From Methanoregula sp. PtaB.Bin085 (GTDB lineage Archaea > Halobacteriota > Methanomicrobia > Methanomicrobiales > Methanospirillaceae), in assembly GCF_002067035.1 (NCBI RefSeq), contig NZ_MVQB01000013.1, positions 186,001 to 250,000 on the forward strand: a DNA stretch of 64,000 nt, in the 5' to 3' direction. Below, in pieces: positions 51,636 through 61,251 of the stretch (position 1 is its first letter; every line of letters begins with the position of its first letter). The notes below the pieces were generated by a model. That model was not told the DNA's origin. It saw only the letters and a program-made list of their open reading frames with translations, and did no database searches. The translations under genes and the position numbers were made by a program.

Positions 51636-52415
51636 ATGTCTGTCTCAGGGAAGCGTGTGATCGTTGGTGTCGTTCTTATCGTGATCGTCTGCGTCGTCGC
51701 AGGCTGCTCGGGCTTTTCCGCAACGAAATCCCCGGCGGCCGGTGGCAGCAAAGGTGGCGGAGGCAGCGGAGGCGGAAGCGGAAGCAGCGGTGGCGGCACC
51801 GGTGGAGGGAGCGGAGGCAGCAGCGGCTCCCCGCAGTACGGGTACTTCACCATCAGTTGCAACGGTGAATGGAAGGAATCTTCCGTCGCGGACCATCACG
51901 GGACGTTCTCAATGAAAGGTACCGTACCGTTTACCTTCGACTATCCCTGGGATAACGAAGCCCGGATAGCGATCTATACCAGCGACACGGGAAAGAACGG
52001 CGGCGGCGCACCCCTGCGCATCAAATCCGAGGTGTGGGACGGGGCCCTGTGCACGGGAACCGACTGCCAGCCCTGCCACTTCACCTGGGAGGGGGATGTG
52101 GGCGCGAGCGGATTAATAAACTACAAGAACGGGAAATGGACCGTGTTCTTCTCGGCTGTCCCGCTGGATACCGGGCCGTACAGGACGATCTCCGAAAAAC
52201 AGGACAGCCCGGACTGTCCTGCGATGTACAACAGCCCGGAATTTGTCCATTACGATTCATATGGGCCGGAATATGACTGCATTGTATCGGATGCACCGGT
52301 ACCGTTCGATTTCTCCACCGGATCCGGCTTTGACCTGCCCCCGCACAAACCCGGGAAATCGTGGGAAAAGTTCACGTCCCATGTCTCGTTCTCCCGCGGG
52401 AGAGCGCCGGGCTGA
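51636..52415 (+). CDS. Lipoprotein with Gly/Ser-rich linker
   Basis: This 259-residue exported lipoprotein has a signal (VIVGVVLIVIVCVVAGC) and a long Gly/Ser linker (residues about 32-66). The body is Cys-rich and beta-rich (GYFTISCNGEWKESSVADHH, LCTGTDCQPCHFTWEGDVGA), similar in layout to the lipoprotein at 34314. The start at 51636 follows GGAGGGTG. It faces the previous lipoprotein gene from the other strand. Function unknown. Confidence 0.7.
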   Translation: MSVSGKRVIVGVVLIVIVCVVAGCSGFSATKSPAAGGSKGGGGSGGGSGSSGGGTGGGSGGSSGSPQYGYFTISCNGEWKESSVADHHGTFSMKGTVPFTFDYPWDNEARIAIYTSDTGKNGGGAPLRIKSEVWDGALCTGTDCQPCHFTWEGDVGASGLINYKNGKWTVFFSAVPLDTGPYRTISEKQDSPDCPAMYNSPEFVHYDSYGPEYDCIVSDAPVPFDFSTGSGFDLPPHKPGKSWEKFTSHVSFSRGRAPG

Positions 52416-52490
52416 AAGGATCCTATCTTCAATTTTACCAGTCCCGCCCGACCGGAAAATCCGGCAATTCCGGGTGCCGGGATTGCCGGG

Positions 52491-52643
52491 TCGTGCAATG
52501 AATACATTTTTCACTCAAATGAATACTTTTTGTATTCATTCCGGAAACCCAGGCGGTTCACTGACGACATCACTTATCCGTTCCCGTTATGGTGTCAGGT
52601 TATAACCCCTCACAAATCCCAGAACATGTCGGGTTATAATCCC
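52491..52643. promoter_or_regulatory. Inverted and direct repeats upstream of mre11
   Basis: At 52519-52539, ATGAATAC and GTATTCAT flank a T5 loop, a perfect inverted repeat; a further ATGAATAC precedes it (52498-52505). Two copies of GGGTTATAAyCCCTC-like sequence follow (near 52594-52609 and 52629-52643), each with a palindromic core GGTTATAACC. They lie 190-340 bases before the mre11 ATG and could be operators for mre11 or the end of the lipoprotein gene. Confidence 0.5.
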
Positions 52644-52830
52644 TCCCCACAATTCCTCACAGGAGTCGTGGCAGAATCCGGGATGCATTACCGGATCTGT
52701 TTTTATGGAGCAATCACCGATTCCCATTTTCTATGCAAGGATGAGATATTCAAATCATCAAACCATACTGATACTTTCACCCCGACCCCCCTCCGCTTAT
52801 ATTCCTTGAAATTCCATTAACAATTATCAG

Positions 52831-53976
52831 ATGAAACTCATTCATATCGCCGACACCCACCTCGGCCTCGCCGCCTTCAGCCGCCTCGATCCCGAGACCG
52901 GCATGAACCTCCGCGAAAAACAGATCTACGATAACTTCCTCCGCGGAATAAACGACATCATTAATCAAAAACCCGACGCGCTCGTCCACGCCGGCGATCT
53001 TTTCGATACCGTCAAGCCCAAGACCAAAGCCTACACCACCGTTCTCGAAGCACTGGAGCGGTTGCGGGCCGCAGACATCCCGCTCATCATCATCGCCGGC
53101 AACCACAGCATGACCAAGACCCGGTACACAACAAGCCCGTACGAGGTGCTCACGTACCACCCGGGAAAAATCACGGCCGCGTATAAGTTCCGGTACGAAA
53201 AAGCCGAGATCGGCGACACGGTCTTCCATCTCCTCCCCAACATGCTCCGGCCGGAAGATTACCGGACGGAGTTCGACAAAATCGAACTGAGTAAATCCCG
53301 CCACAACGTGCTCGTGACTCACGGCCTCGCAACCCAGATTAAGGACAAGCGCCTTGCTACCGTTGCGGAGCACGAGCTGGACGGCACGATCCTGGGAGAG
53401 AACTTCGATTACATCGCGCTCGGCCACTACCACCGGCAGTGCCAGATCACCGATAACGCGTGGTACTCGGGCTCGCAGGAGTTCCTGACATACGGCGAGA
53501 TAAAAGACGAGAAAGGCGGCCTTATCGTGGACACCGCGAAGCGCACGGTGACACCGATGGTCCTGCCGCACACCCCGATGGCGGATTGCGGGACGATCAA
53601 GTGCGCCGGGATGCACCCGGGCGACATCACGGAGGAGATCATCAGCAGGGTTTCCGCAAAGCACCTGCCCCTCGGGGCAATGGCACAGATCACGCTGGAC
53701 CAGCTCTGCCGCGAGGACGGCAAGGGGATCGACATGAAGCAGCTTGCGGGGATCCGCGAGGGGCTGCTCGACCTCAAGATCCGGGTGAGGGCTGCGGAGG
53801 AGGACACGGTGCAGCCGCTCCAGCAGGACATCCGGATGATCGATTACCTGCAGGAGTTCTCGTCATTCATCGATCGGCAGGGCCAGCTCACCGCGAAGCA
53901 GAAGGCGTTCATCGCTGCCCGCGGCAGGGAGATCCTGGTGCAGGTCATGGAGGAGCACCGGGGGGAGGTTGAATGA
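52831..53976 (+). CDS. mre11: DNA double-strand break nuclease Mre11
   Basis: This 381-residue protein has the Mre11 phosphoesterase motifs in order: IADTHLG (Asp8, His10), HAGDLFD, AGNHSMTKTRYT, VTHG and LGHYHR. Mre11 with Rad50 forms the end-processing complex for homologous recombination. After the nuclease core, the cap region (about 270-340) and an amphipathic helix (LQEFSSFIDRQGQLTAKQKA) for Rad50 binding follow. It is slightly shorter than archaeal Mre11 proteins of about 400 residues. The ATG at 52831 is the family start (MKLIHIADTHLG). Rad50 follows after 310 bases rather than overlapping, owing to the inverted-repeat element between them. Confidence 0.93.
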   Translation: MKLIHIADTHLGLAAFSRLDPETGMNLREKQIYDNFLRGINDIINQKPDALVHAGDLFDTVKPKTKAYTTVLEALERLRAADIPLIIIAGNHSMTKTRYTTSPYEVLTYHPGKITAAYKFRYEKAEIGDTVFHLLPNMLRPEDYRTEFDKIELSKSRHNVLVTHGLATQIKDKRLATVAEHELDGTILGENFDYIALGHYHRQCQITDNAWYSGSQEFLTYGEIKDEKGGLIVDTAKRTVTPMVLPHTPMADCGTIKCAGMHPGDITEEIISRVSAKHLPLGAMAQITLDQLCREDGKGIDMKQLAGIREGLLDLKIRVRAAEEDTVQPLQQDIRMIDYLQEFSSFIDRQGQLTAKQKAFIAARGREILVQVMEEHRGEVE

Positions 53977-54046
53977 ATCTTTTGTCCGGTTGTCCGTTCC
54001 GGTCAGAAGTTTTTCAGGGGCAGTCTCTGGAAATTATGAGCATTCC

Positions 54047-54215
54047 CACCCCCTTCGGGGGTCGCTCGGGCGCCTCGTCGGGCCCTCGCTGGGCAGATTA
54101 CCGGGTCCGGGAAACCTGCGGAGAATTTCCGGGTTGGCGCCCCTTTTCGATTTCCGAGCTCGTGAACCCGGTAATCTGCCCCGCCGTGCCGCGGAGCGGC
54201 CCTGAGGCGGGGAGC
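54047..54215. repeat. Inverted-repeat element between mre11 and rad50
   Basis: The core is a 16-base perfect inverted repeat: GGGCAGATTACCGGGT at 54091-54106 and ACCCGGTAATCTGCCC at 54166-54181. Outer, weaker complementary blocks extend it (CGCCTCG...GGCC and GGCCCTGAGGCG), and ACCCCC-TTC-GGGGGT lies at 54047-54061. The element fills most of the 310-base gap between two genes normally adjacent. A small non-autonomous mobile element or a structured RNA is likely. Confidence 0.7.
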
Positions 54216-54286
54216 CATCGTATTTCCACAGGTATTTACGGTACTGCCCCGACGTCTCATGCAAAATTTTCCGGAGGATCGCTGAT

Positions 54287-56722
54287 ATGATCCTCGACCG
54301 CCTCGTGCTCCACAACTTCAAGCGCTTCAAAAACGCCGAGATCGATTTCAAAGACGGCATCACCGGAATTCTCGGCAACAACGGCTCGGGGAAGTCAAGC
54401 CTGGTCTCGGCCATCCTCTTCGCGCTGTACGGCGTGCAGGCAACGGGAATCGCGGCGGACTACATCGTCTCGTCGTTTGCCGGCCCGAGGGACCGGTGCG
54501 AGGTGCGGCTGGACTTCCGGATCGGCGGGGACTCGTACACGGTGGTTCGCACGTTCAAAAAAGGCAAGACCGTGTCGCACGATGCCACGTTCCACAACGG
54601 CGGCAAACTGGTGGCAACGGGGGTGAGCCCGGTGGAGGATGCGGTGAAGCGGACGCTCGGGATGGGGCCGGTGGACTTCCGGAACACCATCTACGCGGCC
54701 CAGAAGGACCTCTTAACGCTGCTCGAGAACACGCCGGGGAAGCGCCGGGAGTGGTTCCAGAAGGCGCTCGGGATCGATTACCTGAAAAACGGCAGCGATA
54801 CGATCCTGAAAGAGGAGATCGATCAGAAAGCCGGCGAGCTCCAGCGGGTGACCGGCCAGCTCGACGCCCTTACGGCACGGCTGGGGGAGGCAGATCTGCC
54901 CGCGCTTGAAGCGTCAGTCACTTTCCATAGGGCAGCCATAGCGGAGCAGGAGCAGGCCCGGGCGGCGAAGCAGAAGGAGCGGGACGGGCTCGCGGCACGG
55001 CAGAAGGAGCTTGCGGAGCAGAAGCTTCTGTACACTGCCCTGCTCCAGAAACAGGCGGCGGTTGCAAAGGAACGGGACGCGGACCGGGAACAGGCAGGGA
55101 GACTCGAGGCGCAGCTCGCACTCATCGCACAGGAGCAGGCCGAGTACGAGCGGCTGAAGCCTGTGGTGGCCGGGCACGATGATCTCCGGCAGCGGCTGGA
55201 GGCGCTGCGGCAGAAGAAGGAGAAGTTCCAGCAGCTGAACGCGGAGCTCGGGTTTGCGATGAAACAGATCGCCGACCTGAAGGTGCGGGAAGAGGCACAG
55301 AAACAGAAGCTCGCCTTGCTCGATGCCGGCACGAAGAAACGGGCTGAGCTGGTGACCGCCATCCGCGCCGGCCTAGGCGCCGGTGAAATCGCGGACAACC
55401 GGCTCGAGACTGCTGTCAGTTTCCGGCTGGCGGAGATCAGCAAACAGGCCGGCACGCTCGCTGCCCGGCTCGCCCACTCCACGGAAGAGCGGGAGAAGAT
55501 TGCAGCCGACCGGGAAACCATCCGGAGAGCCGGAGCCGACGGCATCTGCCCGCTCTGCCGGCAGAAACTCGGGGAGCACTTCGGCAGCATCGACGCGGAG
55601 TTCAGCGCGAAGATCCACGATCTCGAGGAAAAAGCGGCCGCCGACCTTGCACGGCAGGAGAAACTCGCACAGGAGAAGGCCGGCATCGATGCACTGAAAC
55701 CCTCCCTCGATACCCTGCGCAGCCTTGACGCGGACCTGAAACAGAAGCCCGTGTACGACCAGGATCTTGCAAACCTTGCCGGACAGAGGATACGCAAGGA
55801 AGAGGACGAACACCGGATCCGGAACGCGCTCACCGTCCTGATGTTCAATCCGGATGAATTCGCTGCCTGCGAGAAGGAGAACGCGGACCTGCAGAAGGTC
55901 CAGCTCCGGTTCATCGAACTCGGCAGGAAGATCGGGCAGGGCATCATGGCGCAGCAGCACCTGGACGCGATCCGGGAGAAGATTGACCGCCGGACGGAAG
56001 ACCTGGAGACAATCTCAGAAGAGATTAAAGCCGCAGCCTTTGATCCTGAAGCAGCAGCAAGGGCAGAGCGTGCTGTCGCGGAGGCCGATGCGGCCCTTCG
56101 CGACATTGGCGTACGGATTGCAGAATCTGCAAAGGAGCTCCGTTTCGCGGAAGAGAAGATCGCGGAGTACCGGAAAGCGGAGCAGCAGGCTGCCGGGCTG
56201 AAGGAACGGATTTCGGCTCTGGAAGACGAACTCGACCTGCTGGCACGGACCCGGAAACTGATCGCCGAGTATGTGGTGTACCTTATGCAGGTGGTGCGCA
56301 GCCGGCTCGAGGGAGAGACCAGCCGGATCCTTGGTGAAATAACCGGCGGGCGGTACGAGCAGGTGCTGCTGGACGATAACTTCAACCTGCTCGTCCGCGA
56401 CATCGACAACGACTACCCGGTGGACCGGTTCAGCGGCGGCGAGCAGGACGACATTGCAGTCGCCCTCCGGATCGCCCTCTCGCGCTACCTTGCCGAGCTC
56501 CACGATGTCCACGAGTCCACGGTGCTCATCTTCGACGAGATCTTCGGCAGCCAGGACGAGGAGCGGAGGGCGAACCTGCTCACAGCGCTCCGCACGCAGG
56601 AGTCCCGGTTCCCGCAGATCCTCCTCATCTCCCACATTGCCGATATCCAGGGCGAGTTCGCGAGCACGCTGGTCGTGGAGAGCGGCGCAGGCGAGGGGAG
56701 CCGGGTCCGGGAAGCGGAGTGA
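54287..56722 (+). CDS. rad50: DNA repair ATPase Rad50
   Basis: This 811-residue SMC-like protein has the Rad50 layout: Walker A LGNNGSGKSSL near residues 29-39, two coiled-coil arms around a zinc hook CPLCRQKLGEH near residue 421, the ABC signature FSGGEQDDIAVALRIALSRY near 713, and Walker B STVLIFDEIFGSQDEER near 745. The coiled-coil regions are rich in Glu, Lys, Gln and Ala. Rad50 tethers DNA ends and works with Mre11. It is somewhat shorter than many archaeal Rad50 proteins (about 880). The start follows GGAGG nine bases upstream, inside the 3' end of the intergenic element. Confidence 0.93.
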   Translation: MILDRLVLHNFKRFKNAEIDFKDGITGILGNNGSGKSSLVSAILFALYGVQATGIAADYIVSSFAGPRDRCEVRLDFRIGGDSYTVVRTFKKGKTVSHDATFHNGGKLVATGVSPVEDAVKRTLGMGPVDFRNTIYAAQKDLLTLLENTPGKRREWFQKALGIDYLKNGSDTILKEEIDQKAGELQRVTGQLDALTARLGEADLPALEASVTFHRAAIAEQEQARAAKQKERDGLAARQKELAEQKLLYTALLQKQAAVAKERDADREQAGRLEAQLALIAQEQAEYERLKPVVAGHDDLRQRLEALRQKKEKFQQLNAELGFAMKQIADLKVREEAQKQKLALLDAGTKKRAELVTAIRAGLGAGEIADNRLETAVSFRLAEISKQAGTLAARLAHSTEEREKIAADRETIRRAGADGICPLCRQKLGEHFGSIDAEFSAKIHDLEEKAAADLARQEKLAQEKAGIDALKPSLDTLRSLDADLKQKPVYDQDLANLAGQRIRKEEDEHRIRNALTVLMFNPDEFAACEKENADLQKVQLRFIELGRKIGQGIMAQQHLDAIREKIDRRTEDLETISEEIKAAAFDPEAAARAERAVAEADAALRDIGVRIAESAKELRFAEEKIAEYRKAEQQAAGLKERISALEDELDLLARTRKLIAEYVVYLMQVVRSRLEGETSRILGEITGGRYEQVLLDDNFNLLVRDIDNDYPVDRFSGGEQDDIAVALRIALSRYLAELHDVHESTVLIFDEIFGSQDEERRANLLTALRTQESRFPQILLISHIADIQGEFASTLVVESGAGEGSRVREAE

Positions 56723-56835
56723 GGGGGTCCCGGCGAATCCGTGCATCGTCTTACCGCGGTGAAAACCGGTTCGCCCGTACGCCGTATTATTTTAATACCA
56801 TGTACCTCAACACGTCTACTCATTGAGGCAGCGGC

Positions 56836-58797
56836 ATGATCTCTCTCCTGTACGTGGATGACGAAGAGGGCCTTCTGGACGTCGGCAGGATCTTTCTTGA
56901 GACGACCGGCGATTTCAGCGTCACGACCGCGCTCTCTGCAAAGGAGGCGTTCGCCGTCCTGAAGAACCGCGAGATCGACTGCATTGTCTCCGATTACCAG
57001 ATGCCGGTCATGGACGGCATCGCATTCTTAAAAACCCTGCGGCAGACGGGATGCCTCATCCCGTTCATCCTCTTCACCGGGCGCGGGCGGGAGGAAGTGG
57101 CGATAGAGGCGCTCAACAACGGGGCCGATTATTACCTCCAGAAAGGTGGCGATCCGGTTGCCCAGTTCGCGGAGCTCTCCCACCAGGTCCGGCTCGCGGT
57201 CCGGCGGAAACGGACCGAGCAGGCGCTGGCCGACAGCGAGCGCCGGCTCCAGGAGATTATTCACGGCTCACCCATCCCCCAGTTCGTGATCGACCGGGAC
57301 CATCGCGTCATCAGCTGGAACCGGGCGCTGGAGGAGATCAGCGGGATCCGGGCACAGGACATTCTCGGGACAACCGATGCCTGGAAAGCGTTCTACCCGG
57401 AGAAACGGCCGGTCCTCGCCGACATCATCGTCAACAATCTTCCGGAGAACGTGCATCACTGGTATGCAGGGAAATCCGGCAGGTCCCGCTATGTTGATGA
57501 TGCATTTGACGCCATCGATTTCTTCCCCCATGAAGGCAGGCCGGGGACGTGGCTTTGTTTTACCGCAGCCCCGCTGAGGGACGGGAACGGGAATATCATC
57601 GGGGCTGTCGAAACGCTCGAGGACGTCACAAGCCTCAAGGAGAAGGAGATCGCGGTCACGGAATCCAAGGTGTTCCTCGACAAGATCATCAACAGCATTG
57701 CCGATCCCATCTTTGTCAAGGACCGGGAGCACCGGTGGGTACTTCTGAACGATGCCTGCTGCCAGCTCATCGGCCGCTCGCGCGAGGTCCTGATCGGAAG
57801 GTCTGATCGCGATTTTTTCCCAAAAGAAGAGGCAGACAGGTTTCAGGAGAAGGACGAGATCGTATTTACCAGCGGGAAAGAGAACATCAGCGAGGAGCCG
57901 CTGACAGATGCCCGTGGAAAGACCCATATCATTGTTACCAAAAAGACCCTGTACACCGATACAGCCGGTAACGCGTTTATCGTCGGTGTCATCCGGGACA
58001 TTACCGACCGCAAGGTGGCGGAAGAAGCCATCAGGCTGAGCATGGAAGAGGCCTGGATCAATGCGGACCGGCTGAAACGGGCGCAGGCTGTTGCACACAC
58101 GGGCAGCTGGGAGTACGATCCCGTAACGGGGAAGATCTGGGGGTCGGACGAGGGATTCAGGATTTACGGGATGGTACCTCCCCCCGGCAACGATCTTCCC
58201 ATCGGGGAGATCGAGGCGTGCATCCCCGAGCGGGAGCGCGTCCACCGGGCGCTCACCGACCTGCTCGAACGGGATCTCCCCTACGATCTCGAGTTTGCGA
58301 TCAATCCTGCAGACGGTTCCCCGCAGCGCATTATCACGTCCGTTGCCGAAGCGCAGCGGGATCCGGACGGCACTGTCCGGAAAGTAGTCGGGGTCATCCA
58401 GGATGTGACCGAGCGCCGGAGGGCTGAAGGGGTGCTTGCCGAGAGCGAGGAAAAGTACCGCTCGCTGGTTGAACACAACCCGTTCGGGGTCCTCCTCACC
58501 CGCCCGGACGGGAGGATTCTGTCCGCGAATGCTGCAGCGTGCCGGATTTTGGGCCGGACCGAGGAGGAGATAAGGACCGCCGGGAGGGCCGGCATTGTCG
58601 ATATGCAGGATCCCCGCGTTGCAGCGGCACTGGACGAGCGGGAACGGACCGGCACGGCGATTGGCAGGGTCATGACCTTTGTCAGGAAGGACGGGACCCG
58701 GTTCGATGCGGAAGTGTCGTCCACGATCTTTCACGACCGGAACGGTGAGAGGATGACCAGTATGATCATCACGATCCCGGCACCTCCCTGCAGGTAA
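56836..58797 (+). CDS. REC-PAS (x4) signalling protein
   Basis: This 653-residue protein begins with a receiver domain: LLYVDDEEG, phosphoacceptor Asp53 in CIVSDYQMPVMDG and Lys103 in YLQKGG. Four PAS domains follow: about 140-255 (IIHGSPIPQFVIDRDHRVIS), 270-390 (IINSIADPIFVKDREHRWVL), 410-525 (TGSWEYDPVTGKIW, with PAC-like GSPQRIITSVAE) and 540-645 (LVEHNPFGVLLTRPDGRILS). There is no kinase or output domain. Such proteins are common in Methanomicrobiales and probably work with separate kinases. A TATA-like ATTATTTTAATACC lies about 45 bases before the ATG. Confidence 0.88.
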   Translation: MISLLYVDDEEGLLDVGRIFLETTGDFSVTTALSAKEAFAVLKNREIDCIVSDYQMPVMDGIAFLKTLRQTGCLIPFILFTGRGREEVAIEALNNGADYYLQKGGDPVAQFAELSHQVRLAVRRKRTEQALADSERRLQEIIHGSPIPQFVIDRDHRVISWNRALEEISGIRAQDILGTTDAWKAFYPEKRPVLADIIVNNLPENVHHWYAGKSGRSRYVDDAFDAIDFFPHEGRPGTWLCFTAAPLRDGNGNIIGAVETLEDVTSLKEKEIAVTESKVFLDKIINSIADPIFVKDREHRWVLLNDACCQLIGRSREVLIGRSDRDFFPKEEADRFQEKDEIVFTSGKENISEEPLTDARGKTHIIVTKKTLYTDTAGNAFIVGVIRDITDRKVAEEAIRLSMEEAWINADRLKRAQAVAHTGSWEYDPVTGKIWGSDEGFRIYGMVPPPGNDLPIGEIEACIPERERVHRALTDLLERDLPYDLEFAINPADGSPQRIITSVAEAQRDPDGTVRKVVGVIQDVTERRRAEGVLAESEEKYRSLVEHNPFGVLLTRPDGRILSANAAACRILGRTEEEIRTAGRAGIVDMQDPRVAAALDERERTGTAIGRVMTFVRKDGTRFDAEVSSTIFHDRNGERMTSMIITIPAPPCR

Positions 58798-59210
58798 TGA
58801 GATTGTCAGGCCGGGTGCAGGATCTCCGGGCCTGCAATCGTGCGTGAAGGATGACGGCCAAAGAACCCGTTCTGCTCATCAGCATCTTCACGCAGGGGAC
58901 TGCTCTTGGGAGTGCTGTATCTTTCAGTGACTGCAGAGATATCGGGGGATACCCATTCCCTGGATACGGAGCGCCGGGTCAATATGATCAGGTTAACCCC
59001 ATGGTATGACATAACCAACGGCAAAGCATCAGATCACCTCAGCGAAGGCATGCGTCCGGTGCCAGACACCGGTGCCTTGCACGATTTTAAAAACGTGAAG
59101 GCGATTCACTTTTACTCATTATCTTTCTGATACCGGTCTGGCACACTGTACGATTATCCTGATCACAGCAATCTGCCGGTGTTCGGAGAGATGAATGATG
59201 GTCGTGGTGT
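58798..59210. other. Intergenic region, promoter for surface protein
   Basis: No gene recognised. Small frames at 58806-59024 (minus) and 58906-59130 (plus) have no support. AT-rich stretches at 59080-59125 (TTTTAAAAACG and TTTTACTCATTATC) probably contain the promoter of the surface-protein gene at 59211, which also has the ribosome-binding-like GGTCGTGGTG. Confidence 0.4.
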
Positions 59211-61250
59211 ATGAGTCCGATAAAGGTTCTGACAGGTATTGCAGTCCTCGTCCTTGTTCTGTTCCTTGTCCCGGGCGTGGCTGCGGATTATACGTTCGTG
59301 ATGAAACTGAATTCGCATGGCAACGAGTTCGAAGAGTTTGCCTCGCCGGTATCGGTTGCGATCAGTCCCACCGGCTGTATCTATGTGCTGGAGCAGGAAG
59401 GGGGAAACCGGGTCCAGAAATTTGCTCCCGACGGCGATTATCTCCTGCAATGGGGAAGTAACTATCATGGCGGTTCTGATGACGGAGATTTTTCCTATCC
59501 AAGCCAGATAGCCGTGAACTCTTCAGGCTATGTCTATGTTGCTGACACCGGGAATTACCGGATCCAGATGTTCGATTCGCAGGGGAATTATCTCCGGAAA
59601 TGGAGTTCATGGGGCGCCGGCACCGGGGAACATTTTACCAATCCCCGCGGTATCGCCATTGATGGACAGGGGAATGTGTATGTTGCCGATGGTGGCGTCT
59701 ACGGGCGGATCGTAAAGTTTGGACCCGGCGGGAACTATATCGGGGAGTGGGGACCGCTGGGTTCTGGAATCACACAACTGGGGGTTGATGGAGACGGACA
59801 CGTCTATGTTGCGGATGCCGGCGCCAACCGGATCCAGAAGTTCGATACTGCGGGAAACGAGCTCAGCTGGGGTCCGGTATCCTTTGCCCGGTTTGGTCCC
59901 CGGGGTGTCGCCGCTGATTCCCTCGGGAACGTCTATGTCTCAGATACCGGCAGCGACCGCATCCGGAAGTTCGATACCTATGGCAACGATATCACCGAAT
60001 TCGGATCTTCGGGTTCGGGTGAGGGCCAGTTCAATTATCCCCAGGGTCTTGCCGTGAATTCCGCGGGTACTGTCTATATTGCTGATACATCGAATGGCCG
60101 GGTCCAGGCATTTTCAGAAGGACCGGTTGCATCCGGGAGTATCTCGGTGACATCGTCTCCTCCCGGGGCAGCGATATTTATCGATGAGACAGATACCGGG
60201 GAGGTAACCCCGAAATCGATCCCGAAAGCCCCCGGCACCTACCGTGTGTATGTGCGTCTTGCCGGGTATGAAGTACCCCCGTTACAGTTCGTTCTTGTCG
60301 AGAGAGGCAAGGATGCAGTTGTGGATTTCCTGCTCACTGCAGAGCCACCAGCCCCGACGGGAACGCTCCGCGTCACGTCCACACCGGAGGGTGCGGAGAT
60401 CTTCATCAACGATGCAGATACCGGTAAAAAGACCCCTGCAGATATCGATGGTGCCCCCGGTACGTACACGGTCGCGGTCGGGAGCCTCGCGGGATATATA
60501 ACGCCCGCGCCACAGAGTGCCGTGATTGAATCCGGTAAAATCACAAGCATTGATTTCCGGTTCCAGGCCGGCGGCAGGGCGTACGTGACTTCAACAGACG
60601 AGGGGGGAAATCCGTATCCGGGTCTGATAACCATTGACGGGCACGATACGGGAAAATTGACACCTGCCATGCTGGACAGCATTGCCCCGGGGCATCACCA
60701 TTTCATTGTCCGGGACATCCACGGCGGCAGTGCCATGGTCTGGGGATATTTTGGCTCTGCAGAAGCTGACATTCCCGTATTTGGGACAACCGATGTGAAT
60801 GTGCCATTGAAGTACGTTGAACCTCTGATGACCGTTATGACCGGATGTCCGGTTGACCTCGCGATCACCGATCCGAAAGGTCATACGGTCAGCGGCCTGA
60901 ACAACGAGATTCCCGGCGCCATCTATTTTGAATATGGTCCCGGTGCCGATGGCCGGCCCGATACAATGGTCATGATTCCCCGGGGTGCGGAGACGGGCGA
61001 ATACCTGATTTCCGTGACACCCCGGCCCGGTGCACTGCCGGCAGAAACGTTTACACTGACAGTCTTCAAAGCCGATGGCAAAATTGTTCTTGCGGACAAT
61101 GTCCCCATCAGCGAGATTCCGGCCGAGCCATATCATGTTATTGTTGGAGGGACCAGCCCCGTTCCGGAATATCCCGGGGGAGCTATTCCCGCGTTCCTGA
61201 TTATATTGATGGCGATTGCCGTCTTCACCCTGAAGGCGGGAAGAGATTGA
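59211..61250 (+). CDS. Surface protein: NHL repeats, PEGA domains, PEFP-like C-terminal sorting signal
   Basis: This 679-residue exported protein has a signal peptide (TGIAVLVLVLFLVPGVAADY). Residues about 30-300 form a beta-propeller of NHL repeats (for example VNSSGYVYVADTGNYRIQMF, DGHVYVADAGANRIQKFDTA and SAGTVYIADTSNGRVQAFSE). Two PEGA domains follow: SISVTSSPPGAAIFIDETDT and TLRVTSTPEGAEIFINDADT. The C-terminus has PVPEYPGGAIPAFLIILMAI and a basic tail, which resembles the PEF-CTERM sorting signal used by archaeosortase C. NHL/PEGA proteins bind partners at the S-layer; the ligand is unknown. Confidence 0.85.
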   Translation: MSPIKVLTGIAVLVLVLFLVPGVAADYTFVMKLNSHGNEFEEFASPVSVAISPTGCIYVLEQEGGNRVQKFAPDGDYLLQWGSNYHGGSDDGDFSYPSQIAVNSSGYVYVADTGNYRIQMFDSQGNYLRKWSSWGAGTGEHFTNPRGIAIDGQGNVYVADGGVYGRIVKFGPGGNYIGEWGPLGSGITQLGVDGDGHVYVADAGANRIQKFDTAGNELSWGPVSFARFGPRGVAADSLGNVYVSDTGSDRIRKFDTYGNDITEFGSSGSGEGQFNYPQGLAVNSAGTVYIADTSNGRVQAFSEGPVASGSISVTSSPPGAAIFIDETDTGEVTPKSIPKAPGTYRVYVRLAGYEVPPLQFVLVERGKDAVVDFLLTAEPPAPTGTLRVTSTPEGAEIFINDADTGKKTPADIDGAPGTYTVAVGSLAGYITPAPQSAVIESGKITSIDFRFQAGGRAYVTSTDEGGNPYPGLITIDGHDTGKLTPAMLDSIAPGHHHFIVRDIHGGSAMVWGYFGSAEADIPVFGTTDVNVPLKYVEPLMTVMTGCPVDLAITDPKGHTVSGLNNEIPGAIYFEYGPGADGRPDTMVMIPRGAETGEYLISVTPRPGALPAETFTLTVFKADGKIVLADNVPISEIPAEPYHVIVGGTSPVPEYPGGAIPAFLIILMAIAVFTLKAGRD

Positions 61251-61251
61251 G

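Noticed and set aside
51740-51835. Gly/Ser-coding repeats read as a possible tandem DNA repeat
   Set aside because: They are the coding sequence of the lipoprotein linker and have no exact repeat unit.
54034-54414. 126-codon minus-strand frame across the mre11-rad50 spacer
   Set aside because: It runs through the inverted repeat and into the rad50 coding strand in antisense; its composition is that of a shadow frame.
58906-59130. 74-codon plus-strand frame upstream of the surface-protein gene
   Set aside because: No domain, no clear start signal and it covers the likely promoter region of the next gene.
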